Both the position numbers and the translations under genes were made by a program. Of a DNA stretch of 64,000 nucleotides, positions 8,658 through 20,438 are shown in pieces; position 1 is the first letter of the stretch, and the number at the start of each line of letters is the position of its first letter. Origin of the DNA: Mya arenaria (Eukaryota; Mollusca; Bivalvia; Myida; Myidae); contig NC_069130.1 of the NCBI RefSeq assembly GCF_026914265.1, forward strand, positions 14,544,386 through 14,608,385, written 5' to 3'. The notes beneath the pieces are model-generated. The model saw only the letters and a list, made by a program, of their open reading frames with translations, was not told the origin of the DNA and made no database searches.

Positions 8658-8865
8658 ACTGTTAAAACTTATAAACTGTTTTCAATACGTGGTTGACAAT
8701 TGGTACGAACTACAGAGTGTCTGCGTAATATCAGAGTTGAGTTGGTTACTTGAGAGCCAAGCTGAGCTTGTTCACACGGCCTACAATAAGTTGAAGCGAA
8801 GTTGTGATATAAATTTGCGTCGAGTACATTCACTAACGTGAAACTAGGGCGAGCCCCCTACATTT

Positions 8866-8883
8866 TGGTGTCAGAAGTGGGAT
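8866..8883 (+). promoter_or_regulatory. Primer binding site, tRNA-Leu type (copy 2)
   Basis: Identical to the site at 273-290, three bases after the middle LTR. Confidence 0.85.
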
Positions 8884-8926
8884 TGGTTATTTTATACCAA
8901 TCCAGTGAGACGCATGTACGCATAAC

Positions 8927-9743
8927 ATGGCAAGCCAAGGAAGCGATGAAGAGGTTACCTTCCCCAGAACTAGAAGCCGGACAATGACGGGAGCAAGAGA
9001 GCAATCCGGTGAACAAGAGGAGGGTGGTGACTGCAGCCCATACCGCAACGCAAATTCTGTTGAGCGGCATACGCATCCTGACGTAAGCGAACCAGCCCAG
9101 GCGCAAATATCAGCAATGATGTCAGACATGGCTGGTGTTTTGAAAGAGGTGTTCATAGGGACAGACGTACACGGGACGAAGATCTCACAAGGCGATTCTT
9201 CGACGGTCTGCAAGATCAAGAAGCTAGGTTTGCCGTAGAGTTTAACAAGGAGCCGCGTAATATAAATGAGGCCGTGTTCCACGTGGTGAGCTGGATACAG
9301 ATGAAGGCTGGAGTGAGGGGTGATAGGGGCAGAAATGCAGCCAGACGCACTTTTGATGTTGATATTGACGTTGAAGAGCTAGGGGGTGAAAGTGAAGAGC
9401 AGTTACGACGAATGGCGGACGTGAAGACATTGCGATCTCAAGCCCGACAGCAAAACGGAAGGATGAGAGCAAACCCGCGTCACCCGACAACCAGCAACAG
9501 CTTCTAGAACGACTGTTGCAACGTGTTGAACATTTAGAACAGGCTGCGAGGCAAAATCGGCCACAGAGGAGAATGAACAACGTTGAGTGCTTCAATTGTC
9601 ACGAGCGAGGCCATTACGCCAGGGAGTGCATAAACAAACGCGTGGTGAAGCAGGAAAAGAGCGGTATGACTACCGAGAAACAAGAAAGCGGGGCTTTAAA
9701 CAGGCAGGGACCGTCTCTCGCGGCCAGAGGGGGGTCCAGTTAA
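8927..9743 (+). pseudogene. gag: gag copy 2, internally deleted and frameshifted
   Basis: Begins with the same AUG and N-terminus as copy 1 (MASQGSDEEV). Bases corresponding to copy-1 559-1200 are missing and replaced by two T at 9152-9153, a net loss of 640 bases that removes most of the capsid-like domain and shifts frame. The reading frame ends at 9238. A further 1-base loss near 9444 (CCCC to CCC) shifts frame again. The CCHC knuckle survives at about 9588-9629 in a separate frame that ends at 9743. The first 75 codons, including the GTAAGC donor at 9083-9088, are kept. Confidence 0.88.
9083..9088 (+). promoter_or_regulatory. Candidate 5' splice site inside gag (copy 2)
   Basis: GTAAGC after codon 52 (8927-9082 is 156 bases), exactly as in copy 1. 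It escapes the 640-base gag deletion by about 70 bases. Confidence 0.5.
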
Positions 9744-12700
9744 GTGAGAACATTGTAGTCAAAGGCCATATTTTTGTAGATAATGCAAGCACGCAGGCGG
9801 GGGTCCTTAAGAGCGGAGAGACACATGCGGACCTTGGCGATGGTATATACATCCGGGGCGAGGTGAATGGTGTTCCAGTTACCTTCACTGCAGACACCGG
9901 GGCGACGAGAACAATTGTATCGCATCGGTTGTATAACAAGATAAGTGACAAAGAACGACCGGTGTTGAGGGGGTCTACTCTTCTTCGCGGGGCGGGCGGT
10001 GCTCCTATTCGGGAGTGGGGTAAAGGTACTTTTAGGGTTACCTTGGGACCACTAGGTACGGAGAAAGAGCTCGCAGTGGCGGAGATAGAAGACGAGGCGC
10101 TTCTTGGTTACGACGTGTTGGTTGGCGGTGACGGTGGCCCGGCTGACCTACTTCTAAGCAAAGACCTTATTTTGCTTAATGGGTGTGAGATACCCTGCTT
10201 GCGGAAAGGTTATCTACAAAAGGTGAGGAAAGTGGTGGTGGCTGAGGACATTTGTTTGCCAGCGCAGTCTGAAGCCGTAGTTGATGTCTTTGTTGAGAGG
10301 ATAGAGGAGGATGACCTGGACGAGGAGGCAAACTACATTGTGGAAGCCACAGAATCGTTCAAGACAAGGTACCCGCTTTTGATGGCATCTACCCTCGTTA
10401 ACATCAACGGCTCCACTACATGTAAGGTGAGAATACTTAACCCATTCCTTACTGCGACAACCCTTAAACAGGATGCAGAGATAGGGATGGCTGAGCGAGT
10501 AGAGCGTGTAGTAAGCGTTTTGCCTCCTAAGGAAGATGCGAAGGAGGAAAGTAATGCGGACCGGGTCCGAAGGGTGCAGATCAGAAGCGCGACCGATGAG
10601 CAGCCAGTATGTATGGATATGCGGAGTGAAGTTGCTAAGGTTCCTGATCACTTGAAATCTCTGTTTGAGCGGTCGGCGACAGGCAGAAGTCAGCGCGAAC
10701 AAGAGGTATTGTCAGGTTTTTTAGTGAAGTACGGGGGCGCGTTTTCTAAACATGAATGGGACTTGGGTCTCACCGATTTAGCGGAGCACTCTACCAACAC
10801 AGGTGAGGCCCCGCCAGTAAAACAGCGGCCCAGACGAGTTGCAATTGCGCATGCTGATGAAGAGAAAAAGGCAGTTGAAGATTTACTCCAGAAGGGTGTC
10901 ATACGCAAAAGCACTTCCCCTTGGGCCTCACCAATTGTCCTTGTCAAGAAGAAATCAGGTGCAATACGACCATGTGTGGACTATAGAAAGGTCAATGAGC
11001 TAGTGAAACCAGATGGCTTCCCTTTGCCTAGAATTCAGGACTGCCTCGACGCAGTTGCGGGTTCCAACATATTTAGTAGTTTTGACCGTACAAGTGGTTA
11101 TTTTCAAATACCAGTAAAAAAGAGGACATCCCGAAAACAGCATTTTGCTGCAAATACGGACACTACGAGATGGTACGTATGCCATTCGTGCTCAATAATG
11201 CAAGTGGGACTTTTCAGCGTGTTATGGAACTCGCGCTGCAAGGGCTCCAGTGGGTCACTTGTCTGGTATACATAGATGACATCATCGTCTTTGGCCGCAG
11301 TTTTGATGAGCATATGACCAGAACAGCAGAAGTTTTAGACCGCATTGTAGCAGCCGGACTGAAGTTAAAGCCGGAGAAGTGTCAGCTATTGCAGACGGAA
11401 GTAACATTTCTTGGACATGTGGTCTCTGCTGAGGGTTTGCGTCCAGACCCGACTAATGTGGCCAAAATTCTAGCTTGGCCGCATCCAGTCAACGCTAAAC
11501 AAGTGAAACAATTTGTAGCCACTGGGTCTTATAACCGCCGCTTTGTGAAAATTTTTGCAAAGATTGCCCATCCATTGACCGAACTGACAAAAATCGACAA
11601 ACCATTTGTATGGAGCGATGATTGTGAACAGGCTTTCGCCAAACTGAAGCAGTGCCTGACAAGTCCCGATATTATGGGTTACCCTCGTAATGATGCTGGA
11701 CAATTTATCTTAGATGTTGACGCTTCTGGTACTGGCATAGGTGGGGTCTTGGCTCAATTACAAGATGGTCGAGAAAGAGTTATATCTTTTGCAAGCCGTG
11801 GGTTGAACAGAGCGGAGCGCAACTATTGTGTAACAGAGCGGGAGTTGTTGGCAGTCATCTTTTTCGTTCAGTATTTTCGCCAATACCTGTTAGGCCGGAA
11901 GTTCCGGGTTCGAACAGACCACCAGGCCCTCGTTTGGCTATTCAGGCTGAAGGAGCCTAATGGTAAGGTGGCTAGGTGGCTTGAAATATTGGCGTCATAT
12001 CAATTCGAGATTGAATACAGGCCTGGTCGTCTTCAAGGTCATTGTGACGCGTTGTCGAGATGTCCGGTTCCCAGCGATTGCACGTGCGACGCGGTTGACA
12101 CAGACGAGCCACTTAAATGCGGTCCATGCTCAAAGTGCAAACGACGGACGGAGATTATGCGCTTAGAGCCACCATTTCCAGTCAGAGGTGAAGAGATCAT
12201 TGCCCAGAAATCATTCGTTTCCGGAAGGGCCCAAACTATCGAACCCCCGGATGTTGGTGACCAAGACGCTATATCGGTGGTCAGAACGGTCGATGCGGAA
12301 AAGCCGTCAACATCATCCACCGAACCATCAAAACCCAGAGCTGTTTGCAATTGGTTAGATGGTTATCAAGCTGCAGATATCGCCAACATTCAATCCCGTG
12401 ACAGTGATCTTGAGCTGGTTTACACTGGGATGCTAGAGGCGCGCCGACCAAACAGAGAAGAGATGGCGTCCAAGAGCCCGGCGGCAAGGCACTATGATAT
12501 CATCTGGGAAAATCTGTCCTTAGTTGATGGTGTTCTTTACCGTAGACAGTCTCTAGAAAAGAAACCGCAGATGGTTGTGCCAAATGAACTAAAAGATGAA
12601 GTTATTGGCCTTGTCCACGATGGATTGACCGGCGGTCATATGGGGGTTAAGGCCACTAAGGCAAGACTCTTGGAAAGCTTTTATTGGTATATGATGAAGG

Positions 12701-13703
12701 AAGACGTTAAGCTTTACGTAAGTTCTTGTGACGTTTGTGAGGCGGACAAGCTTCCCCAGAAGAAGCCACGTGCACCAATGGGTCATGTTAGGGCCGGAGC
12801 TCCATGGGACATCCTCGCATTGGATTTTATGGGGCCACTTCCGGTTACGCCACGTGCTTGTCGCAGCTGATCATTTCACCAAGTATGTTGAGGTGTGGCC
12901 GGTCCCAAGCCAAACTGCAGAAGTGTGTGCAGACAGGATAATTAATGACATAGTGGCAAGATGGGGCACTCCTATAAGTATCCACACTGACCAGTGCTCC
13001 GCTTTTGAAAGTAACCTTTTCAAACAGCTGTGCGAGCAACTCGGTGTTAAAAAAAACGAGAACCAGTCCACGGCGTCCGCAGTGTAACGGCCAGGTGGAA
13101 CGATTTAATCGAACACTTGTTAAGATGTTAAAGTCATATCTGAAAGATTCCCAAGAAGATTGGGACCTCCATCTTGGTATTCTGGCGGGAGCATACAGGT
13201 CAACACCTAACAGGGCGACAACGCTGACACCTAATATGCTTGCCCTTGGACGCAATATTAGATTGCCGGCGGACCTGGTATTTCCATTGCACCATGTGAA
13301 GACAAGCAACACCGCCCTTGATTCTCCAGCAACATCGTATGTGAGAGAGCTGAAAGACAAAATGCTTCTTGCACATAGCGTAGCACGCGACCATATTGGG
13401 CGGGGTGCCAAGCGTAGCAAAGAGATGTATGATACTCGGGCATTCTTCACCGAATACAATGAAGGCGATTTAGTCTGGTGCTTACATGAGGCCCGTCATG
13501 TTGGAATTAACCCTTAGCTAGAAAAGGCATACAGCGGTCCCTTTGTCATCACAAGCAAGCAGTCAAGGGTTAATTTTGTTGTACAAGTAGATAAAAAAGG
13601 GAAAACTAAAGTGTTTCATCATGACAAATTGAAGATGTACCAGGGGAGGTCTCCCTCTAAGTGGGTGACGGATGTCAAAATTCAACTTCAACAACAGTGT
13701 TAA
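9587..13703 (+). pseudogene. pol: pol copy 2 with several frameshifts and an in-frame TAG
   Basis: Protease (DTGA) and the first half of RT are open to about 11121. There a G is missing relative to copy 1 (3170s region), and that frame stops at 11275. RT resumes in another frame with YIDD near 11270, then RNase H and the H2C2 segment, which is intact here (CDVCEADK). A 14-base loss near 12855, between short ACG repeats, disrupts the start of the integrase core, and an extra A in an A8 run near 13049-13056 shifts frame again. TDQG of the integrase core reads TDQC, and FGLNNA of RT reads FVLNNA. The TAG at 13515-13517 is shared with copy 1; the frame then continues to TAA at 13701-13703. Confidence 0.88.
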
Positions 13704-14058
13704 TTGGTGTATTATATGCAAACATAATACATGAGCTGAAAGTGTGTTTAACAGTTATACATATAAAAGAAGTTAAATATTGTTGTGAAAACTGTAAATG
13801 TACATACTAGATGCACATAAAGAGTAATAATGAGAACAAATAAATAGTAAAAAAAACAAAAAAAACAATGGTCTAACGGGCGTCCAGCCGGCGGATTTTG
13901 TAAAACGTTATAAAAAAACCCATTTCTGTTGTGAAACGCAAAAACAAAACATATGCAATTAACAAAATAACGCGTACGACTTTTGCGAATATACTTAGTA
14001 AGGTAAAGGCAATCAAGCGAGTCCTCCAGAGAATGTATATAAAGAGTTATAAAAACAT

Positions 14059-14072
14059 TGTTGATTTTACAG
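14059..14072 (+). promoter_or_regulatory. Candidate 3' splice site before the zinc-finger ORF (copy 2)
   Basis: Same TTGATTTTACAG acceptor as copy 1. The following base 14073 starts a codon of the zinc-finger frame (phase 0), matching the donor at 9083. Confidence 0.45.
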
Positions 14073-15293
14073 ATCCAGACAGATACGTCAGCTGTGAGCA
14101 GAGTACAGTACCGGTGCAGAAGGTGTGACAAGGTTGGGCGTCGTTATCAGGTCGTGGCTCACATTCTCAAAGCCCATGTCCCTATCGAGAGAGTGCCTTT
14201 CTTTTGTACCAGGTGTTTCTTTCGATGCCAGGACAGAGACACCTTGTGGAACCATACGGAACGCTACAGGGGACACATCAATGAGGTCAAGAAGAACGGA
14301 CCAACGGGTGAACTGAAGGACATCCTAAGGGCATCGACAAATCCTTGGTATGTAACGGACAAGGACATGGTAATGATTGATTGCGAGGTGCCTTCACCAC
14401 AGGTCGTAGGTTTTGACGAGGACCCGTTTCAGAACAACGACGGACAAGACCACACGTTAACTGCACCAAGCCCCAAGGGACCACCACCACCGAAAGTGTC
14501 GTCACTATCATCATTCAGGCCTGCACTTCAGCCATTTGGGAATGTGCCTGACTTTCGAGCAGTCCCATTGAAGGATAATTTGGCTAGTAAGATACCAGCA
14601 CAGAAGATACCTAAAGTCCAGATACATTCAGGGCAAAATTCTGTCCCTGCTTTCAGCAGTGTTGTCCAACAACCATATGATGTCGCAGGGCATGGTCTGA
14701 CTTACACTGATCTTGAGTCTGTCTCGATGTTTGATATTGGTCCCAACGTTAGACAGGAAGCCCAAAGTGATCAGCGAAATCAAATGCCGTCAACAGAGGT
14801 TGGTCACTTCATGGAAAATTCGTTTCCGGCCTTCCAAACTGCTGGAGACATTCCTAGAAATCCAATCTTTGAGCAGAGAGAAACACGTACTCCCTCATAC
14901 GAAAGGAAGCGCAAGGCAGTTGACATTGCACCTACCCCTTGCCTAGACGAAACGCTCACGGAACTGGATCTTGTAATGCCAGTTTTGCAAGAATTGACTG
15001 ACCCCTTATTTCTTGGGAAAACGCCTAAATGTGGAGAGGACCAAGCAGACAACATCAAAACACCAATACAATTACAAGAGTCTATGGCTTCGATGGAAAA
15101 AAACATTGTTGCAGCCATAGAGGTACAGACCGCAGTGTTCCTCTCCGGGTTTCAGAGGGTTTGTAAATCATTGGATGAAACAAACAAAGAGCTTTGCAGA
15201 ATTGAACGCAAAGTCAATCATCTGGATCAGCAGATAACTGATAGTGATAAGGAGAACACTAAGCATGTTAAGCAGATTAACAGGAAAAAATGA
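14073..15293 (+). CDS. Third ORF in env position: C2H2-like zinc-finger / coiled-coil protein (copy 2)
   Basis: About 406 residues, open throughout, with all eight putative zinc ligands of the two fingers unchanged from copy 1. Differences from copy 1 are about ten substitutions (for example KKNE/KKNG, RQVAQ/RQEAQ, LCGIE/LCRIE) and one 3-base deletion near 15270 that keeps frame. Again no AUG precedes the fingers. This is the only long ORF intact in both copies although gag and pol here carry several frame-breaking lesions, which hints at selection on the source element or at expression independent of Gag-Pol. Confidence 0.75.
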   Translation: MQTDTSAVSRVQYRCRRCDKVGRRYQVVAHILKAHVPIERVPFFCTRCFFRCQDRDTLWNHTERYRGHINEVKKNGPTGELKDILRASTNPWYVTDKDMVMIDCEVPSPQVVGFDEDPFQNNDGQDHTLTAPSPKGPPPPKVSSLSSFRPALQPFGNVPDFRAVPLKDNLASKIPAQKIPKVQIHSGQNSVPAFSSVVQQPYDVAGHGLTYTDLESVSMFDIGPNVRQEAQSDQRNQMPSTEVGHFMENSFPAFQTAGDIPRNPIFEQRETRTPSYERKRKAVDIAPTPCLDETLTELDLVMPVLQELTDPLFLGKTPKCGEDQADNIKTPIQLQESMASMEKNIVAAIEVQTAVFLSGFQRVCKSLDETNKELCRIERKVNHLDQQITDSDKENTKHVKQINRKK

Positions 15294-15319
15294 AGGCTGC
15301 AGGAGCATCCCTTTTTATT

Positions 15320-15331
15320 AGTGGGAGGCAA
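15320..15331 (+). promoter_or_regulatory. Polypurine tract (copy 2)
   Basis: Same AGTGGGAGGCAA sequence directly before the third LTR. Confidence 0.6.
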
Positions 15332-16808
15332 TGTTGTGCCCGGATTTTGGGACACAAAAGACATTAATTTAAAGTTAAACTTGTTCTTGTTATTAACATA
15401 AATACATTATAAATGTAGCCGATACTATTTAAAGTAATCTTATTTAACACTTACCCGATTTTATTCAGAACATGATGATATTCGGAGGGGTAAAAGTATC
15501 ATGAACTGACTCTGTATTTACATTTGCCAAAAGTGCATTTCAGATAAACTTTACCCCACCCGGTAATTGTAAGCATTTAGTGAACGTTTTCAACAGATGC
15601 ATGCTTTTAAATTTAAATCGTTCAACAATAGCTTTCCTCGATATGTTGGTTTTAAGATGCATTTGTTTTCCTCACCGCTGGTGCGACGTTATATCCATAT
15701 TTCTTGCATTATTTATCGTAAAGTTTCTGTACTCGCACAATGTCAGCCATTTTGTTTTTCTGCGCAACTTCCGCTCGTTTAAGGTCAAGTGCAGTCATGT
15801 ATAAGGTGACTCATCTTTTTGATTTGTTTATGTTTACATTCCAAAACTTAAGGCTATGTCCGGAGCCTTTCTTTGTATCAGTTACATATTTTTCCAAGAT
15901 GGCTGCCTTTGATTCACTTAAACGTTCTATTTTGTGGCAGTCACATGACTGCCATTCAAATCGTTGTCACTGCCATAATTTTTCTTGGCACTGCCAACGT
16001 TTTGGGTGGCATTTCCGTCATTCTTATTGGTAGTAGCGTTATGCTAACTGTGCGAGTATAAAAGCGCCACGATTTTCGTTGGCAGGCAGTCTGAGTCAAG
16101 CATTTGTTCAGTGCAGAACCACGTTACGTTTGCTAAAGTAATAAATCTGAGTTTCAACTGAAATAATTACAATAGTTACATTAAAGAACTACTTGATAAA
16201 ATAATCACTCAGCAAACGTATAACTTATGTGACTTTGTATGAATTGATCATTTATAAGTAGTTTTACTAACGTTCATTGACAAAGTCCTACTAGTGCAGT
16301 ATACATATTGAAGATATAACGCACAGACAACTTTTATAAGCAAGTAGGGTGACTTTTGTGAGTTATCTCGCTTAGATTGCATTACCAAAACAATATTGAA
16401 ATCGCGTTGAACTACAGAAATAACACCGCTAGATTAATGAATAATATAACAAATAAATTATATTATATTACGGGTTTTTCGGAATGTGCGCACCAGCGAA
16501 ACCTAGTGACTTTTAATGAATATTATGATATAAATACATAATATTTCTGTATAAATATTTGTATCCAGTTCGAGTGATGTTTCACCTTTATTAATGCAAT
16601 AAAACTGTTAAAACTTATAAACTGTTTTCAATACGTGGTTGACAATTGGTACGAACTACAGAGTGTCTGCGTAATATCAGAGTTGAGATGGTTACTTGAG
16701 AGCCAAGCTGAGCTTGTTCACACGGCCTACAATAAGTTGAAGCGAAGTTGTGATATAAATTTGCGTCGAGTACATTCACTAACGTGAAACTAGGACGAGC
16801 CCCCTACA
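15332..16808 (+). repeat. Third (right-hand) LTR (1477 bp)
   Basis: Aligns with 7387-8862 with about a dozen single-base differences and one extra base near the start (CCCGGATTTT). TATAAAAG is at 16057-16064 and AATAAA at 16598-16603. Similarity ends at CCCCTACA (16808), giving the right edge of the array. The following bases ATACCAATC happen to match internal bases 301-309. Confidence 0.92.
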
Positions 16809-18108
16809 ATACCAATCATTATAAATAAATTATGAATCAAGATATAAAAGGGATTACTAAGTTAAAAGTACCTCTATTCTTTCATACAATCTAGCATGGA
16901 CATACAATAATTGTTTTGAAGCAGGATCATTGCCTCTATACTGAACGCTTGTCACAAGACTAATCAGTTACAATAAGATAAACGCATACACACTACTAGG
17001 GTCACAATCCGTTGCATTTCGGATGCCATTTAAAATATCTATTTCATCAACGTTTTAAGATTCATTGCTTTTGACCGCGCAACACGAAAGTGTTCCAATG
17101 GCCTACATTGCCCTCGAGCCATATGAAAACAATTACTAAAATTACTGTAACTTCTGGAACAAGAATTCATATACTTTTGTTATCGTTTATTGATTTATCT
17201 CCGGCCAGGGTACAAATATTCTAAAACATTGGAAGGAAAATAGCTAGGGCTGAAAGAAGAAGAAATTTGCATTACTTCTGTTTAGTGGTAAACCGGTGTT
17301 AAGCATGTAAATACCCTGTCTGAAACTTAAATTAAATCTTCATATTTAGGCATTTTATAAACTGATTTAAAACGAGTAAATGAAGTGAAATACAAGTGCT
17401 TTTTAGTATATACAAAAGCTTACTTATTATTTTCGTCCCAAAGGCAATAATCATTCAGTGTTAACAAAGGACGTAATGGTTGTATGATAATGTCGAATTA
17501 TGTTAAAGTGCTGACTCAACACACGATAAAAGGTTTTAATTAAAGTATTTTCCCCTTTAAATGACAATTCTAGTAGATGAAATTTTTTACGGAAAATCGA
17601 TATCGTAGTGATAAAATGTCTTATAGGACAAGTAAGTGTTAAACAAATGCCACGTCGTCAGTTAAAGAGTCCTTTTGAGTAAAAAGCGACCCTTTATTTA
17701 TTCATGTTTATTTGTTCCCTTTAAGCAGGCAATTAATTTGTTTGAAATATTTTGTGTAAACAAATTCTGATGTAAGTAATCATTGTTTTCAAGAATGTTT
17801 TTTTTAATCGTATCACCAGGTTAAATTCAGTTTTAAAGTAAACACTACGTTAAATACCTCAAGGGGGCTAACTTTTGCAGACGCGGTAACATTTATAACA
17901 AAAGATTGAAGTCCCTTGGGAACACTCGAAGTGTGAAATGTAAAAGCACGCCTTACAGTTCCAAGTTCAGTAAAGAAAAATATTTACAGTGCATATTGAT
18001 ACATATTTTCTTAGGGTGCTTTGATAACAATTCCCCCAACATCCATAGCAATATATTCTATGATTGGTGATAAAATCATTTTCTCATATAATCAAAGCAT
18101 TTGTGCCT
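16809..18108. other. AT-rich intergenic DNA, no gene seen
   Basis: No long ORF, tRNA or clear repeat structure recognised. Right flank of the retrotransposon array. Confidence 0.6.
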
Positions 18109-18434
18109 TTGAAGTGACACTCTTATTCGAAATCAACACATACGCATGTATAATAAACATATATCTTGACTGATAAACCTTTAACTACTTACTAAATATT
18201 GCATTTATGGAAAACATTAATTACTGATAACAATATTGTCACCGTGTATTTAATAGCTGAAAGCGCAAAAATATTAAATGATTGGTGAATGCTCAAAGAT
18301 TTACTGTGATCTACTATAGTCTCATAAGATATAAATACCATGTTTTGTGCCCTTTTCTTTCACATTAAATTCGGTATCCTTCATAAGAACCATTGTTGTC
18401 GACATCTTTTTCGTTCTTTTTGGAATATTAAAAC
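18109..18434 (+). mobile_element. TTAA-type MITE family 1, copy A (3'-truncated)
   Basis: Starts TTGAAGTGACACTCTTATTC and aligns with 30508-30881 and 32332-32713, and in reverse with 20439-20814. Similarity stops in GGAATATTAAAACA, so the right end is missing. The internal segment ATGATTGGTGAATGCT is characteristic of all copies. Confidence 0.75.
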
Positions 18435-19046
18435 ACTATAATTTATTTATTTATTATCATTTATTATGTGTATTTTTAAACAATGGTGCCGCTTGAAACT
18501 AACACTATGAATGCAGCAAATAAGTCGGGACAAAATCCCTGGTTGTTGTGGAAACATGGGTAAGAAATTGTCATCGACTGTCAATTCGTCAATTACAATT
18601 CTATGTAAGAAATAAATTAAAGCAATTTGAAAAAAAAACAATATTAATATTAAATATAAATGACTATTCATTTTGTAAAAATACTGTCCAAAGCCCCGTA
18701 TTTGTTTAATACGGCTCAAAGATATGATTTGTGAAAATAATATGAATTTTACGGGAAAAGGAAGTAAATTCCTCGCTGCATTATTCTTTTAAGATCGATA
18801 TCCGATCACCTGGTTTGTTATCGTCCTGGGTCATATTGTCGCCGGAGATTTTCTTTTGTCTAAAGGATCTTTGCAGGTGCGTTTGACATTTTTATTCGAA
18901 ATTATTATGTTTTGAATGTTAATGTTAATTAAAAAATATAGCTATAAATCAACTATAACTACCGATGGTTTAAATTGCAAGTTATGGTTAATTTAAAGAT
19001 TATTGGGTACGATAAACAAGTTGAAAAGTTCGCTCAGTTGGTAAAA
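18435..19046. other. AT-rich spacer between MITE copy A and the GC-rich element
   Basis: No coding potential recognised. A short minus-strand frame at 18447-18719 looks random (hydrophobic, AT-driven). Confidence 0.5.
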
Positions 19047-20086
19047 CCCCTGTCACACGGGGGCCGCGTTTCAATGGCGTCGAAGAAAAATCCAGAACGC
19101 TCATCAGCGCGCAGTGGAATCGCAAGCATCGCCGCGGCAACGCAATGGTGTCGCCGGTGAACGCGGCGGCATCTTATAAGACGACGAGCTACGGCGCGCA
19201 CTTAAAGCATGCGCAAAACAAACGCTGTCGCTCGACGTTCTGATTAGGTCGCAGACGGATCGCCGAGAGGTCGCCGTAGCAGCGCAGCTCGGTCTCCTAC
19301 AACGCTACAGGATCGCCGCTGGCGCGCACAGAGGTCACAATGGTTATCGATGGCGCTTGCACGGCGATCGTATGGCGTACTTATGACGACACTGCGTCTC
19401 TACTGCGCGTCTATGGTGCGTCTACAGCTATATTTTTCACAACTATTGAACGGAGGCGCCATGGCGACCATTGCGTTCCCAATGCGCTTCTACCGCGTCA
19501 ATCGGCGTTTGCATGACAGTGAACCAACCAAACGAAAAAGTTTTAAACATTCATAACACCTTGAGTGATGTGCAACAGCAGGTGGGGCTACTGATTGCCT
19601 ATACGCAGGTCCAGCGGATCCAGGATGGTACAGACGCTGTGGATCTCATCCTGAGACGACGACTTGCTTTTGTTTGCGGTAGGCATTTATCTTTCACCGC
19701 CTTCTTCTCCTTTCCACCTCGGGCATGGTCTAAACTGTTCAAAAGCAAATGGAAGAATTGGGAACTGATTGAGATGTCGCTGTTATAGGTAGTGCAAAAC
19801 AACACGACGTCAGCGCAGTGTGAGCACCGTGAAAGCGCAGTGAACATGCAGTGCGCATAAGAGAACAACTCGATGCGCGCAGTGTAAGCGCCGTGCGAGC
19901 GCCATGAGAGCGCAGACTATCGTTCTATAGAACTCCGTAGGAACGCCATGGAACTTCATAGAAACGCCAATGTCGTCTCGCGACCACCGTGACATCGCCA
20001 TATTCATTCAAAATATCCCACGACGCTCTGGGAAATTTAACAACGCCATGCAATCGCAGTGGAATCGGGTCTTGGTGTGACAGGGG
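19047..20086. mobile_element. GC-rich element with 12-bp terminal inverted repeats (non-autonomous DNA transposon candidate)
   Basis: CCCCTGTCACAC at 19047-19058 is the exact reverse complement of GTGTGACAGGGG at 20075-20086. Base composition jumps to GC-rich between them. The interior is full of short recurring words (ATCGCCG, GCGCAGTG, CGCCATG), with mirror-image resemblance between halves. No clear target duplication and no transposase. Short ORFs inside look spurious. Confidence 0.6.
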
Positions 20087-20438
20087 CTTATTACGCACTT
20101 TCCTAATGATTTCAGGTGCAGTTGGTTACTGTTCGCAAAGATGTACTGTTGGAATATGACATAAAATTATATTCTTATGAACTGTTACGCGAATGGGTCC
20201 ATTTTTTTGTGAAAATATACATAAACAAGAAGGTTTCCAAGAGGATATCTAGAATCTCATGACCTTTTTCTCGTTAGTAGGTATGTCAAAACAATTGAGA
20301 TCTAAACGTTTAGATTATTCCTTCTACAATGATAAAACTACATCTTGGACGCAATAAAGTAGTTTAAAGATATCGTTTAAGTATAAACAATTGATGTTTG
20401 TGAGCTATGATCAATATGTGAGGTGTATATTATCAAAC

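Larger units (their letters stand above)
7387..8862 (+). repeat. Middle LTR shared by both copies (1476 bp)
   Basis: Runs from TGTTGTGCCC to CCCCTACA. The right end is fixed by comparison with 1-269 and 16808. The left end is inferred from the TG start and adjacent purine tract, because all visible left flanks are internal sequence. U3 contains a TATAAAAG box, a near-palindromic E-box region and a CAAGATGGCTGC (YY1-like) motif near 7951. Several AATAAA hexamers follow the TATA box (about 8192, 8504 and 8652). This LTR serves as 3' LTR of copy 1 and 5' LTR of copy 2. Confidence 0.9.
1..16808 (+). mobile_element. Tandem Ty3/gypsy LTR retrotransposon array (LTR-internal-LTR-internal-LTR)
   Basis: Bases 1-8592 recur from 8594 onward at very high identity, and the sequence recurs again from about 15332. 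The layout is partial LTR (1-269), internal 1 (270-7386), LTR (7387-8862), internal 2 (8863-15331), LTR (15332-16808). LTRs begin TGTTG and end TACA; both internals start with a tRNA-Leu-type primer site. Element type follows from a CCHC Gag, DTGA protease, YIDD reverse transcriptase, RNase H and H2C2/DDE integrase in Ty3/gypsy order. Two complete LTRs differ at only about a dozen positions by eye, so insertion or homogenisation is recent. The left end, and therefore the target duplication, lies outside the window; more units could exist upstream. Confidence 0.95.
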
